Assembly: GCA_944323045.1 (NCBI GenBank)
Contig: CALUQX010000011.1
Span: 1 to 64,000 of the forward strand
Direction of reading: 5' to 3'
Source of the DNA: Candidatus Gastranaerophilales bacterium
GTDB taxonomy: Bacteria > Cyanobacteriota > Vampirovibrionia > Gastranaerophilales > Gastranaerophilaceae
Length of the DNA stretch: 64,000 bases
Below the pieces are notes generated by a model. The model was not told where the DNA came from. It worked only from the letters and a program-made list of their open reading frames with translations, and did not search any database. This document shows positions 43,937 to 54,262 of this stretch, in pieces. Position numbers and translations under genes: made by a program. Position 1 is the stretch's first letter; every line of letters begins with the position of its first letter.

Positions 43937-45181
43937 ATGCAGAATGTAGAATTGTTATTGCCTGCCGGCAATTTGGAAAAACTTGAATATGCTATAAAGT
44001 ACGGCGCTGATGCAGTTTATCTCGGAGTCGTCGATTTCAGCCTGAGAGCAATGCGCAAAGGAGAACTCATAACCCTTGATAATTTGGGACATGCAGTAGA
44101 ACTTGCACATTCACTTGGTGCAAAAGCATATCTTACTCTTAATATTTTTGCGTTTAACAATGATATAAAACTTCTGGAAAGCTGTATTGACAGATTTAAG
44201 GATGCAAAGCCTGATGCAGTAATTTTGAGTGACTTCGGTATTTTTAATCTTGTTAGAAAATACATGCCGGAAATTCCTGTACATGTAAGCACACAGACTA
44301 ATACTTTAAATTATGAGAGTGTAAAATTCTGGAAAGATTTAGGTGCAACTCGTGTAATACTTGCCCGCGAACTTCCTATCACAGATATTGCAGAAATAAG
44401 AAACCAGGTTCCGGATATTGAACTGGAATGTTTTGTTCACGGTGCACAGTGTGTATCTTTTTCGGGCAGATGCTTATTGAGCGACTATTTTTCAAATGGA
44501 GAGAGAAAAGCCAATCACGGAAATTGTTCACAGCCATGCCGCTGGAGTTACAAACTCGTTGAAAGCACAAGACCGGATCAGTATTATGAGATTAATCAGG
44601 ATGAGCGCGGCTCACATATCCTGAGTCCTAAAGATTTGTGTCTTGTAGAATATTTGCCGCAATTAATTGATGCAGGCGTTGATTCATTAAAAATAGAAGG
44701 CAGAACAAAGAGTCTTTATTATGTTTCCGCTGTTGCAAAAGCTTATCGCGGCGCTATAGATGAAATTCTTGCCGGAAAAACTGATGACCTGCATAAATAT
44801 TTTATAGAACTTCAAAAAGTCGGCAACCGCGGATACACTCAAGGATTTGCACTTGGTGATAACAACGGTGACAGCTACAGCTATGATATTTCAAAAGGGC
44901 TTGCCGGCGCGGACTTCTTATGCGAATTCAGAAAATTTAAAACAGATGACGACTTTTATCTTGTTAAAATCAAAAATAAAATGCTGCTCAACGATGAAAT
45001 AGAAATAATAACCCCTGATGAGCAATTTAAAACAAAGGTAATTGCGATTAAAAATGAAAAGGGTGAGGAAGTTGAAGTTGGTAATACAAATGATGATGTT
45101 TATATTAAATTTTCACAGCCCCCTAAAGATTACCGCTATGCCCTTGCCCGCACAATAGGAGTAAAACAACATGTTTCTTAA
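43937..45181 (+). CDS. Peptidase U32 family protein, TrhP-like
   Basis: The protein has 414 residues from the ATG at 43937; a frame extending 60 codons upstream covers another gene and is rejected. It begins NVELLLPAGNLEKLEYAIKYGADAVYLG, as in U32 members, and has the four-cysteine pattern of the TrhP/YegQ and RlhA group (CFVHGAQC, SGRC, CSQPCRW), which likely binds an iron-sulfur cluster. TrhP forms the 5-hydroxyuridine at tRNA position 34 using prephenate. The assignment to tRNA rather than rRNA modification is from resemblance only. Confidence 0.85.
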   Translation: MQNVELLLPAGNLEKLEYAIKYGADAVYLGVVDFSLRAMRKGELITLDNLGHAVELAHSLGAKAYLTLNIFAFNNDIKLLESCIDRFKDAKPDAVILSDFGIFNLVRKYMPEIPVHVSTQTNTLNYESVKFWKDLGATRVILARELPITDIAEIRNQVPDIELECFVHGAQCVSFSGRCLLSDYFSNGERKANHGNCSQPCRWSYKLVESTRPDQYYEINQDERGSHILSPKDLCLVEYLPQLIDAGVDSLKIEGRTKSLYYVSAVAKAYRGAIDEILAGKTDDLHKYFIELQKVGNRGYTQGFALGDNNGDSYSYDISKGLAGADFLCEFRKFKTDDDFYLVKIKNKMLLNDEIEIITPDEQFKTKVIAIKNEKGEEVEVGNTNDDVYIKFSQPPKDYRYALARTIGVKQHVS

Positions 45182-45650
45182 ACCAGATTATAATGTTGAA
45201 AATATTTATGCCATTAATCTTGAAGAATTACAATCTAAGGGGATAAACGCAATGTTGTTTGATCTGGACAGCACAATAATGGCGTCAAAATCAGGTACTT
45301 ACACACTTAAAACGCTTGATTGGCTGGACAGAGTAAGACAAAACTTTTTTATCGGGGTTGTTTCTAATAACAAAAATCCTGAATATATTGAAAAAGTTAA
45401 GGCAATATCTGATTTTCCAATGTTATTTGATGCAGGAAAACCGGCATGTGAAAAAGCTGCCCGATTTATGAAAGAATATGGAATAGTGCCTGAACACACT
45501 GCACTTGTTGGAGACAGACCGCTCACCGATATCTGGTGCGGCAAAAAACTCGGCTGCAAAACAATTCTCGTGGATTCAATAACCGCAAAAACAGAAAATC
45601 TGCCGACCCGTTTTGTTAGAAAGCTTGAACGCTGCTGCATAAGGCATTAA
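45171..45650 (+). CDS. YqeG-family HAD phosphatase
   Basis: The 159-residue protein matches YqeG, a HAD IIIA-type phosphatase: FDLDST carries the nucleophile Asp, VVSNN the second motif and GDRPLTDIW the acid motif. It overlaps the U32 gene by 11 bases with AGGAG inside that gene. Substrate unknown; in some bacteria YqeG acts on phosphatidylglycerophosphate. Confidence 0.88.
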   Translation: MFLKPDYNVENIYAINLEELQSKGINAMLFDLDSTIMASKSGTYTLKTLDWLDRVRQNFFIGVVSNNKNPEYIEKVKAISDFPMLFDAGKPACEKAARFMKEYGIVPEHTALVGDRPLTDIWCGKKLGCKTILVDSITAKTENLPTRFVRKLERCCIRH

Positions 45651-45668
45651 ATAGTTTGTTGAAGAAGC

Positions 45669-45702
45669 GGCGCGGAATTTTTTGAATAAAAAATTCCGCG
45701 CC
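45669..45702. terminator. Long hairpin with GC base and AT apex
   Basis: GGCGCGGAATTTTT and AAAAATTCCGCGCC pair perfectly over 14 bp with a 6-base loop. The apex is AT-rich, and only a weak T tract follows. It ends the U32-yqeG unit and may be bidirectional with the cupin gene. Confidence 0.7.
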
Positions 45703-45728
45703 TTAATTACCCTGATTAATTTCATCAA

Positions 45729-46163
45729 TTATTCAGAAAAATTATAAATACCTGATTTGGCGACTGTCATACCGGCTTTTGCATCAGGAAAATGTACTAC
45801 ATCCGGCAATTCAGTTGTTCCAAAATCTATATATACAAGTTTTTCAGTTTCTGAAGGGTTGGAGATAACATGTGCTCCTGATTTATTTGCTGGGAAACAA
45901 ATCATATCTCCTTGTTTCAAGTGTTTTATGCCGCTTTCTGTTCTAACTTCGGCTTCACCTTTGATAATATAGAAAATTTCTTCATTAACTTCATGGTAGT
46001 GATAACCGTATGCAAAGTTTTTAGGCGGAACTTCTACAAAATCCACATGACACTTATCTGCAATGTCATTTGTAATAACAGATTTTACATTGAATGTGTT
46101 GCCATTACTTGAATTTTCAACAGCCTTAATGTCTTCCAAATTTTTGATAATGATTTCTTGCAT
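45729..46163 (-). CDS. Cupin-domain protein
   Basis: This single-domain cupin has 144 residues: HYHEVNEEIFYIIKGEAEV (metal-binding motif 1) and GDMICFPANKSGAHVISN (motif 2). It could bind a metal or a sugar; no substrate is implied by the divergent dnaK. AAAGGAGA precedes the start. Confidence 0.85.
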   Translation of the reverse strand: MQEIIIKNLEDIKAVENSSNGNTFNVKSVITNDIADKCHVDFVEVPPKNFAYGYHYHEVNEEIFYIIKGEAEVRTESGIKHLKQGDMICFPANKSGAHVISNPSETEKLVYIDFGTTELPDVVHFPDAKAGMTVAKSGIYNFSE

Positions 46164-46364
46164 AAATATTCTCCTTTTTTTCTATACAAAAAAATTATAA
46201 AGCAGCCCGCAATACCGGTCAAGAAGGCACTTTTAAGTTTTATAGGCACTTTCCGGTAACTTTTGCAAATATGATTACACTTCATTTGATAAAATTTTTT
46301 TTTGAACAGTTTATGAAAATATTAATTTTTTGTTTATTTTTTTAAGATTTGCCGGGATAAGTGG

Positions 46365-46370
46365 TATAAC
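46365..46370 (+). promoter_or_regulatory. Possible -10 element of dnaK
   Basis: GTGGTATAAC contains TATAAC, with TTTAAG 18 bases upstream as a poor -35. No CIRCE inverted repeat is visible in the gap. Confidence 0.35.
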
Positions 46371-46416
46371 ATTTATATAAATAAAAATGCAAGTTAATTT
46401 TTAGTAAAGGAGATAA

Positions 46417-48264
<1,848 letters not shown>

Positions 48265-48287
48265 TCCGTTTTGTTTATATCTTATAG

Positions 48288-48323
48288 CGCGGTCGGAATT
48301 TTCAAATGAAAATTCCGACCGCG
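48288..48323 (+). terminator. Hairpin with GC base and AT apex after dnaK
   Basis: A 16-bp perfect stem, CGCGGTCGGAATTTTC pairing with its complement, has an AAAT loop, 23 bases past the stop. There is no strong T tract. Confidence 0.75.
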
Positions 48324-48376
48324 TTCATTATAAAAAACATATTGTAATTTTTAACAAAAAATGCTATATTCTAGAT

Positions 48377-48691
48377 ATGAAAAATTTAGAAGAAATAATT
48401 TTACATTTAAACAAAAAAATCAAAAATCTATATTCTGATTTTAATGGAGTTTATTTATATGGTTCTTATGCGACAAATAATGCTACTGAGAATAGTGATA
48501 TTGACATTGTCGCATTATTTGAAAATAAACTTTCCAGACAAAAAAGAATGGATTTATGGGAACTTATAGGAAAAATAGAAGCTGAAACTGATGTCATATT
48601 TGATTTACACCCGATGACAGTTGCAGAACTGGAAAAAAATCCGCTATACTACAATCAGGTAGTTAATAAAGGAATTTATTATGGAATATAA
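48377..48691 (+). CDS. MNT-type nucleotidyltransferase (MntA-like antitoxin)
   Basis: The preferred ATG at 48377 gives 104 residues. YLYGSYATNN-ATENSDIDIV contains the GSxA...SDID nucleotidyltransferase signature. Such minimal nucleotidyltransferases paired with HEPN proteins are antitoxins that modify the toxin (type VII). The HEPN gene starts 11 bases inside its 3' end. The region is markedly AT-rich. Confidence 0.88.
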   Translation: MKNLEEIILHLNKKIKNLYSDFNGVYLYGSYATNNATENSDIDIVALFENKLSRQKRMDLWELIGKIEAETDVIFDLHPMTVAELEKNPLYYNQVVNKGIYYGI

Positions 48692-49076
48692 TAAACAAAC
48701 TCTTATTAATGTAGCTATAAAAAAATCCCATGATGCTATTTATGCAGCAGAATATAATTTTAAAAATGGTTTTTATTCTACAAGTCAAAATCGATTATAT
48801 TATGCTATATTTTATATTGTAACTGCATTAGCATATAAAGATAATTTTATAACATCCAAACATTCTCAATTAATGAGTTGGTTCAATAAAAAATATATTT
48901 ACGATAAAAAAATATTTAATAGCAGACTTTTTAAAATTTATAAGGAAACTTTTTCATGTAGACAAAAATCAGATTATGATTTTTTGTATGAAATTAATGA
49001 AGAAGAACTCGCTGACTCAATAAATGATACAAAAGAATTTATTCAAGATATTGAATCTTATTTAAATAAACATTAA
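48681..49076 (+). CDS. HEPN-domain protein (toxin-like)
   Basis: The 131-residue protein matches the UPF0332-type HEPN group by SQNRLYYAIFYIVTALA and a long helix bundle. It would be the RNase-like toxin of this module. The typical C-terminal RxxxxH-type motif is not obvious, so the catalytic state is open. AAAGGA lies upstream inside the MNT gene. Converges on the next module with six bases between stops. Confidence 0.8.
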   Translation: MEYNKQTLINVAIKKSHDAIYAAEYNFKNGFYSTSQNRLYYAIFYIVTALAYKDNFITSKHSQLMSWFNKKYIYDKKIFNSRLFKIYKETFSCRQKSDYDFLYEINEEELADSINDTKEFIQDIESYLNKH

Positions 49077-49082
49077 TTACTA

Positions 49083-49379
49083 TTATTTTATAACAACATA
49101 ATTTTTCAAAATTTCATTCTGAAAAGATTCCGGAAGCCTGTCAAATTCGTGAATATCAACAAAAAACGGGATATTGCTTTCGGATAACAATTCTTTTAGT
49201 TCATATAGATATTTATCGGTTGAATTGAAATTTTTTACAACTAAATCCAAATCACTTCCTGAATGTGCATCACCTGTGAGGCGGCTGCCGTAAGCCCATA
49301 TTTCTGCCTCCGGACAGTAAGATTCTAAAATATCTTTTAACATTTTTAAATGTCTCGGCTCAATGAATAGTTTATTCAT
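49083..49379 (-). CDS. MNT-type nucleotidyltransferase (second module)
   Basis: This 98-residue protein has the signature YGSRLTGDAHSGSDLDLVV (GSxxxG...SDLD). It is translated second in its module; its start overlaps the end of the HEPN-like gene by eight bases (ATGAATAA). It is the likely antitoxin or modifying partner. Confidence 0.88.
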   Translation of the reverse strand: MNKLFIEPRHLKMLKDILESYCPEAEIWAYGSRLTGDAHSGSDLDLVVKNFNSTDKYLYELKELLSESNIPFFVDIHEFDRLPESFQNEILKNYVVIK

Positions 49380-49785
49380 GTTCAATAATTTCCTTAAGAT
49401 GTTGAACATCATTTAAAAAATCGTCAATCAAAAGTAAAGTCTCTTCTGCAAATGCTTTTCCGTAATCATGCGCTGTATTATTACGATTATCCCTGTATTT
49501 AAACCAGCGTTCGACTTCAGCCTGATTTAAAAGCGAGTGTTTGTGTGCTTCACGGAATATGTCTTTAAAAGTCAGCATATCAACAGATTTTTTGCTGGCA
49601 AAGTAAGGAATAAGTTTTTTTCTTAGTAGTTTTCCGCTTTGCTCAAGTGTTATTTCAAAACTTTTAACAAGCGAATTCCTATACATTTCATAATCAATTG
49701 AACCTTCTTCTGCTGATTTTATGCAGAAATAGGATTTTTTCAATACTTCTATATCCTTTTTAAGATATTCTGCATTGATTGTCAT
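49372..49785 (-). CDS. HI0074-family nucleotidyltransferase-binding HEPN protein
   Basis: The 137-residue protein (ATG at 49785 with AGGAG upstream) is of the HI0074/HepT-like type: WFKYRDNRNNTAHDYG carries the RNxxxH HEPN motif (RNNTAH) that marks RNase activity in HepT toxins. It comes first, before the nucleotidyltransferase, opposite in order to the neighbouring module. Confidence 0.88.
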   Translation of the reverse strand: MTINAEYLKKDIEVLKKSYFCIKSAEEGSIDYEMYRNSLVKSFEITLEQSGKLLRKKLIPYFASKKSVDMLTFKDIFREAHKHSLLNQAEVERWFKYRDNRNNTAHDYGKAFAEETLLLIDDFLNDVQHLKEIIEHE

Positions 49786-49808
49786 AACAAAAACTCCTGG
49801 TAATTTAA

Positions 49809-49834
49809 GCGGGCGGATTTTTAAATCCGCCCGC
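49809..49834 (-). terminator. Hairpin with GC base and AT apex
   Basis: GCGGGCGGATTT-TT-AAATCCGCCCGC, a perfect 12-bp stem, separates gatA from the HEPN module. Confidence 0.7.
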
Positions 49835-49847
49835 CTCATTTAATCTT

Positions 49848-51311
49848 TTATATATTTGCCAACTGCAAATAATAATCGTTTGCGCGTTCAAACTTATGAG
49901 CCGCATTAAACAATTTGCTTTCCTGCAATTGCGGCGCGAGGATTTGTAAGCCGATTGGCATGCCGTCTTTATCAAATCCTGCCGGTACACTCATACCAGG
50001 AATTCCCGCTAAGTTTGCGGAAATTGTTGCGATATCTGTTAAATACATTGCCAGAGGGTCTGATGATTTTGCCCCTAAGTCAAATGCTGTGTTCGGGCAG
50101 GTTGGAGAGATTAATATATCAACCTGTTTGAATGCGTCTACAAAATCCTGTGTTACTAATGCACGCATCTGTTGTGCTTTTTTGTAATAAGCATCATAAT
50201 ATCCTGATGACAATGCATAAGTTCCAAGCATTATGCGGCGTTTAACTTCAGGTCCGAAACCTTCTGCTCTTGTTTTGGTATACATTTCCATAAGATTTTT
50301 GGCATCAGGTGTTCTGTACCCGTATCTTACTCCGTCGAAACGTGCTAGGTTAGATGAACATTCTGCTGTTGCTAAAATATAGTAAATACCGATTGAGTAT
50401 TTGAGATGCGGCAGAGAAATTTCGACTATTTCACAGCCTAATTTTTTATAATCTTCAATGGCTTTTTGCATTGCTTTTTGAACATCATCTGCAAGCCCTT
50501 CACTCATCAGTTCTTTTATAACACCAACCTTCATGCCAGTAATATCATTGTTTAAATTAGCGGCATAATGTTCAACCGGCAGATTTAATGATGTGCTGTC
50601 TTTCGGATCATGCCCGGAAATAACTTCCAGTAAGTTTGCAGCGTCTTCAACAGTTCTTGCAAAAGGTCCAATCTGGTCAAGTGATGATGCAAAAGCGATT
50701 AAGCCGTATCTGGAAACGCGACCATAAGTTGGTTTCATACCTACAATACCGCAGAAAGATGCCGGCAATCTGATTGAACCGCCTGTATCAGACCCCAGTG
50801 ACAGTGTAACTTCACATGATGCAACACTTGCGGCAGAGCCGCCTGATGAGCCGCCCGGAACTTTATTCAAATTCCACGGGTTGTGAACTTTTTTGAAAGC
50901 TGAATTCTCATTAGATGAGCCCATTGCAAATTCATCAAGATTTGCTTTTCCTAAAATCGGCACCAGATTACCTAACAATTTTTCAGTAATTGTTGCGTTA
51001 AAAGGTGAAACAAAATTTTCAAGAATTTTACTTGATGCAGTTGTTTTGGAACCGATTAAATTCATGTTATCTTTAAGTGCAAGCGGAATACCTGCCAAAA
51101 GCGGCAGTTCTTCATTTTTTGCAATTTTTTCATCAACTTTTTTTGCTGTTTCCAGTGCAGTTTCTTTGGTAAGAGAATTAAATGCACCTAATTTGTCTTC
51201 TAAATTGTTAATTCTCTCATAAGCTGCATTTGTCAATTCTACAGCGGAAATTTCTTTATTTTTTAAGGCTTTGCTTTGTTCAGCAGCCGATTTTTTTAAA
51301 AGCTCGTTCAT
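49848..51311 (-). CDS. gatA: Glutamyl-tRNA(Gln) amidotransferase subunit A
   Basis: GatA hydrolyses glutamine and with GatB and GatC converts Glu-tRNA(Gln) to Gln-tRNA(Gln). The 487 residues hold the catalytic Lys in LALKDNMN, GGSSGGSAASVAS and GSDTGGSIRLPASFCG with the two serines. AAGGAG precedes the start. gatB and gatC are not in this window, so the subunits are encoded separately. Confidence 0.95.
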   Translation of the reverse strand: MNELLKKSAAEQSKALKNKEISAVELTNAAYERINNLEDKLGAFNSLTKETALETAKKVDEKIAKNEELPLLAGIPLALKDNMNLIGSKTTASSKILENFVSPFNATITEKLLGNLVPILGKANLDEFAMGSSNENSAFKKVHNPWNLNKVPGGSSGGSAASVASCEVTLSLGSDTGGSIRLPASFCGIVGMKPTYGRVSRYGLIAFASSLDQIGPFARTVEDAANLLEVISGHDPKDSTSLNLPVEHYAANLNNDITGMKVGVIKELMSEGLADDVQKAMQKAIEDYKKLGCEIVEISLPHLKYSIGIYYILATAECSSNLARFDGVRYGYRTPDAKNLMEMYTKTRAEGFGPEVKRRIMLGTYALSSGYYDAYYKKAQQMRALVTQDFVDAFKQVDILISPTCPNTAFDLGAKSSDPLAMYLTDIATISANLAGIPGMSVPAGFDKDGMPIGLQILAPQLQESKLFNAAHKFERANDYYLQLANI

Positions 51312-51374
51312 ATTATCTCCTTAAGCTAGACTTATACGATAATTTTAGGACAAAAAAATTCCAAAGGCAAGCGC

Positions 51375-52499
51375 TTATTCAATAGTAAAGACTTTTTTGT
51401 AATACAAAAGCGCACCCAGTGAAGTCAAAACAATATTCGGCATCCATGCTGCAAGGAACGGATGCAGCGCACCTGCTTCACCAAAGGATATTGACAATGC
51501 GCGGATTAAATAATACGCAAAAATAATCAAAATACTGAACAAAAATCCGCGGTTATATCTGACTCTCGGCGGAGTAATCGCAAGGGGCACACCGATTAAT
51601 ACAAGCGCAAGAGTTGTCAGAGGCAAGGCGATTTTATCAAACAATTCAACAACTATTTCGTTACGTTTTTCTTTATCCAGATTACTCTGTTGAATATATT
51701 TCACGAGTTTTGAAAAGTTCATTTCTTTTGCAACATTTTTGTTTAATTCTTTTGACAAATCTACCCCGAATTTTACAATTGAATGGTCAAAAAGTGTTGT
51801 ATTCAAGACTTTTCCCTTGTCTCCAATTGTGTAAACAGCGCCTTTTTCAAAATCCCAGCCTTCCGGAGAAGTTTTACCTTCATCCGCCTGCAGAACTTGA
51901 ATTGTATCTTCTTCTGCTGTATCTAATACTGTGATATTGTATAATATTTTATCTTCACAATATCCGACATAAAACAGTCGTTTTAATTTGCCTTCCTGAG
52001 TTGTTTCTTTAAATACAAAGTTTTGTTTGCCTTCAGGAATATTTTTTTGTCCGAGCGCCCATAACGCTAAATCTTTTGACTGCTTAGTCATTACAGGTAC
52101 AACGCTTTCATTAATAACAAAACTAAAAACAGACATGACAATCGCAAATATAAAAATAGGTTTTGCAATTCTGTTAAGCCCGATGCCGCATGCCCGCATT
52201 ACAGTAATTTCTGACGCAAGAGACAACCTGTTCAATGTCATTACTGTTGCGAGTAACACACCCATAGGAATTGTCATGACAATCACTGACGGCAAATTTA
52301 AAATAATCATCATTAATGCTACTTTAAACGGAATACCAAACAATGAAATCTGTTTAATCAATGTGATAAATGTGTCTGATGCAAAAATGATTGAGGTAAA
52401 AACGCATACCCCCATTATAAACATCTCAATAATCTGTCTCAAGATATATTTATCAAGAATTGTTATCTTTTTATATTTTTCTTTTAAACCTTCTAGCAT
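51375..52499 (-). CDS. LptF/LptG-family permease
   Basis: The 374-residue protein is a YjgP/YjgQ family permease: three N-terminal membrane helices, a periplasmic beta-jellyroll of about 200 residues and three C-terminal helices. Segments such as PSVIVMTIPMGVLLATVMTLNRLS and ITVMRACGIGLNRI are characteristic. With LptB2 it would extract LPS from the inner membrane, in keeping with kdsB. LptF versus LptG is not resolvable. Confidence 0.88.
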   Translation of the reverse strand: MLEGLKEKYKKITILDKYILRQIIEMFIMGVCVFTSIIFASDTFITLIKQISLFGIPFKVALMMIILNLPSVIVMTIPMGVLLATVMTLNRLSLASEITVMRACGIGLNRIAKPIFIFAIVMSVFSFVINESVVPVMTKQSKDLALWALGQKNIPEGKQNFVFKETTQEGKLKRLFYVGYCEDKILYNITVLDTAEEDTIQVLQADEGKTSPEGWDFEKGAVYTIGDKGKVLNTTLFDHSIVKFGVDLSKELNKNVAKEMNFSKLVKYIQQSNLDKEKRNEIVVELFDKIALPLTTLALVLIGVPLAITPPRVRYNRGFLFSILIIFAYYLIRALSISFGEAGALHPFLAAWMPNIVLTSLGALLYYKKVFTIE

Positions 52500-52567
52500 A
52501 AAATCATGATAAATTAAAAAAAAAAGATTAGCAAATATATTAAAGTTTTTTGAATATTTTTAAATAC

Positions 52568-52597
52568 CAAAAACGGGCTTGATTAAGCCCGCTTTTG
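52568..52597 (-). terminator. Terminator after the M48-like gene
   Basis: CCAAAA-C-GGGCTT...AAGCCC-G-C-TTTTGG forms a stem of about 12 bp with loop GATT, directly behind the stop codon on the minus strand. Confidence 0.8.
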
Positions 52598-52598
52598 G

Positions 52599-53423
52599 TT
52601 ATTTTACTTCTGTTGATTCGTAGAGATTTTTAAGAATTGTATAAGAAGCATCCCATCCGGTCAAGCCGCCTGTTGCCTTGAATGTAGCAATTTGTTTGGC
52701 TCTTTCCTGTTTAAGTTTTTTCTGTTCTTCTTCAAATTTTTTCATTTTTTTAGCACTAGAATTTCTTTCATCAATGGTTGGCTGTGCATATGCAAGGAAA
52801 TTTCTGTATTCCTGACAGTTGTAACCGGCTTTAACTTTTGAAGGATAGTTGTATAAAAGATAATCATAAACATACATAGCGCGTTTGGCATTAGGGATTT
52901 TTCCGGTAAGCAATTCCAGTGTGGTCGGCTGTTCTTTTGTCAAAGTAACAATTCTTGCAAGCGGATTGTATCCTGCAGCAATCATTAAGTCAACACCTGT
53001 AATATCTGCTGTCATTTCTTCTTTTTCTGACAATTTGTTCATTGAATACTGTTGCAGCCACAAACCTGCATCGGAATTTGATGTTCCGGTTAATGCAGAG
53101 GCAAGTGTTCCCAGAACTTCCTTTTTAGATGCACTTGCATTTATTATCAAACTTAATTCATGAGAAACAATAGCCGCAACTTCATTGTCGTTGCCTGCTG
53201 TTTCCAAATCTGTTTCAGGGACATAAACAACAAGGTCATTATCTATAAATTCACTGTTGCGGGCTTCCGGTGACACTTTAAAAACAGTATCTGATGGAAG
53301 ACTATTTTTAGTCAATATTTGTTCACCCACAACCGGCACTCTGTCAGCCGCATTCCATGTCGCTGCATTTGCGCCCGATACTAATGCAAAAGTCAAAAAT
53401 AATGTTAATAAAAGTTTTTTCAT
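52599..53423 (-). CDS. Secreted M48-like protein with a broken zinc motif
   Basis: The preferred ATG at 53423 (GGAGG five bases upstream) gives a signal peptide (KKLLLTLFLTFALVSGANA) and about 274 residues. The fold follows periplasmic M48 proteases: VAAIVSHELSLII aligns with the HExxH helix and EEMTADITGVDLMIAAGYNP with the third-ligand motif (ExxAD...). The second zinc His is Leu (H88-E89-x-x-L92). The enzyme is therefore probably not an active zinc protease. A basic helix (about 215-250) and a short tail follow. It may be a scaffold or chaperone-like paralogue. Confidence 0.78.
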   Translation of the reverse strand: MKKLLLTLFLTFALVSGANAATWNAADRVPVVGEQILTKNSLPSDTVFKVSPEARNSEFIDNDLVVYVPETDLETAGNDNEVAAIVSHELSLIINASASKKEVLGTLASALTGTSNSDAGLWLQQYSMNKLSEKEEMTADITGVDLMIAAGYNPLARIVTLTKEQPTTLELLTGKIPNAKRAMYVYDYLLYNYPSKVKAGYNCQEYRNFLAYAQPTIDERNSSAKKMKKFEEEQKKLKQERAKQIATFKATGGLTGWDASYTILKNLYESTEVK

Positions 53424-53448
53424 CATACCCTCCTTTTTACTAAACATT

Positions 53449-54135
53449 CTAATCCATAAATCTATATTTAATCAAAGCAATAATTGCAAAAATCCCGTCA
53501 CGCCAGGTGATTTTCTTACCTTCTGCAAACTCTCTTCCATAATAAGAAACAGGCAGCTCATACAATCTTGCGTGTTTTTTCAAGACTTTAGCAGTAATTT
53601 CCGGTTCAAAATCAAATCTGTCAGAACGGATTTTTATATCTTTAATAAAATCAGCGCGAAAAGCTTTGTAACATGTTTCCATATCTGTAAGCGTAGACCC
53701 GTATAAAATATTTGTTAAAAGCGACAAAAATTTGTTTCCCAGAAGATGTGTAAACATAAATGATCTGGAAGGTTTTCCGCCGGATAATCTTGAGCCGTAA
53801 CAAACATCCGCTCTTCCATCAATAATTAATTGAATAAGCGGTTTGTAATCAGCAGGATCATATTCAAGATCAGCATCCTGAATAACAATTATATCACCTG
53901 TCGCCTCGGTGAGCCCTGTTCTAAGTGCGGCTCCTTTTCCCTGATTGTAATTGTGATATAAAATCTTGTGGTTTATATTTTTATACAACTCTTTTGTTCC
54001 GTCTGTTGAGCAATCGTCAATTATGATAATTTCTTTTTCCAGACCGCAAAAATCAGCATTCTCCAATTTTTCAAGCATCAGTAAAAGTGTTGAAACCTCG
54101 TTATAAACAGGCATTAATATCGTAACCTTTTTCAT
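53449..54135 (-). CDS. Family 2 glycosyltransferase (DPM1/GtrB-like)
   Basis: The protein of 228 residues begins KKVTILMPVYNEVSTLLLML, has DDCSTDGT and the DxD-type IQDADLEYDP, and lacks C-terminal membrane helices. It resembles dolichol/undecaprenyl-phosphate mannosyl- or glucosyltransferases, which load sugars onto lipid carriers. GAGGA precedes the ATG at 54135. It starts upstream of the M48-like gene and may share its transcript (25 bases apart). Confidence 0.88.
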   Translation of the reverse strand: MKKVTILMPVYNEVSTLLLMLEKLENADFCGLEKEIIIIDDCSTDGTKELYKNINHKILYHNYNQGKGAALRTGLTEATGDIIVIQDADLEYDPADYKPLIQLIIDGRADVCYGSRLSGGKPSRSFMFTHLLGNKFLSLLTNILYGSTLTDMETCYKAFRADFIKDIKIRSDRFDFEPEITAKVLKKHARLYELPVSYYGREFAEGKKITWRDGIFAIIALIKYRFMD

Positions 54136-54262
54136 CTTTCCTCTTAAATTTTTCATATTTTATTAATCTACATCATATAGACTTTGTTTTATTATAGAAT
54201 ATATAATATAATAAAATAAACAGATAGAAAACTTTTTTACAATCAATTAATAAGGACAAACC

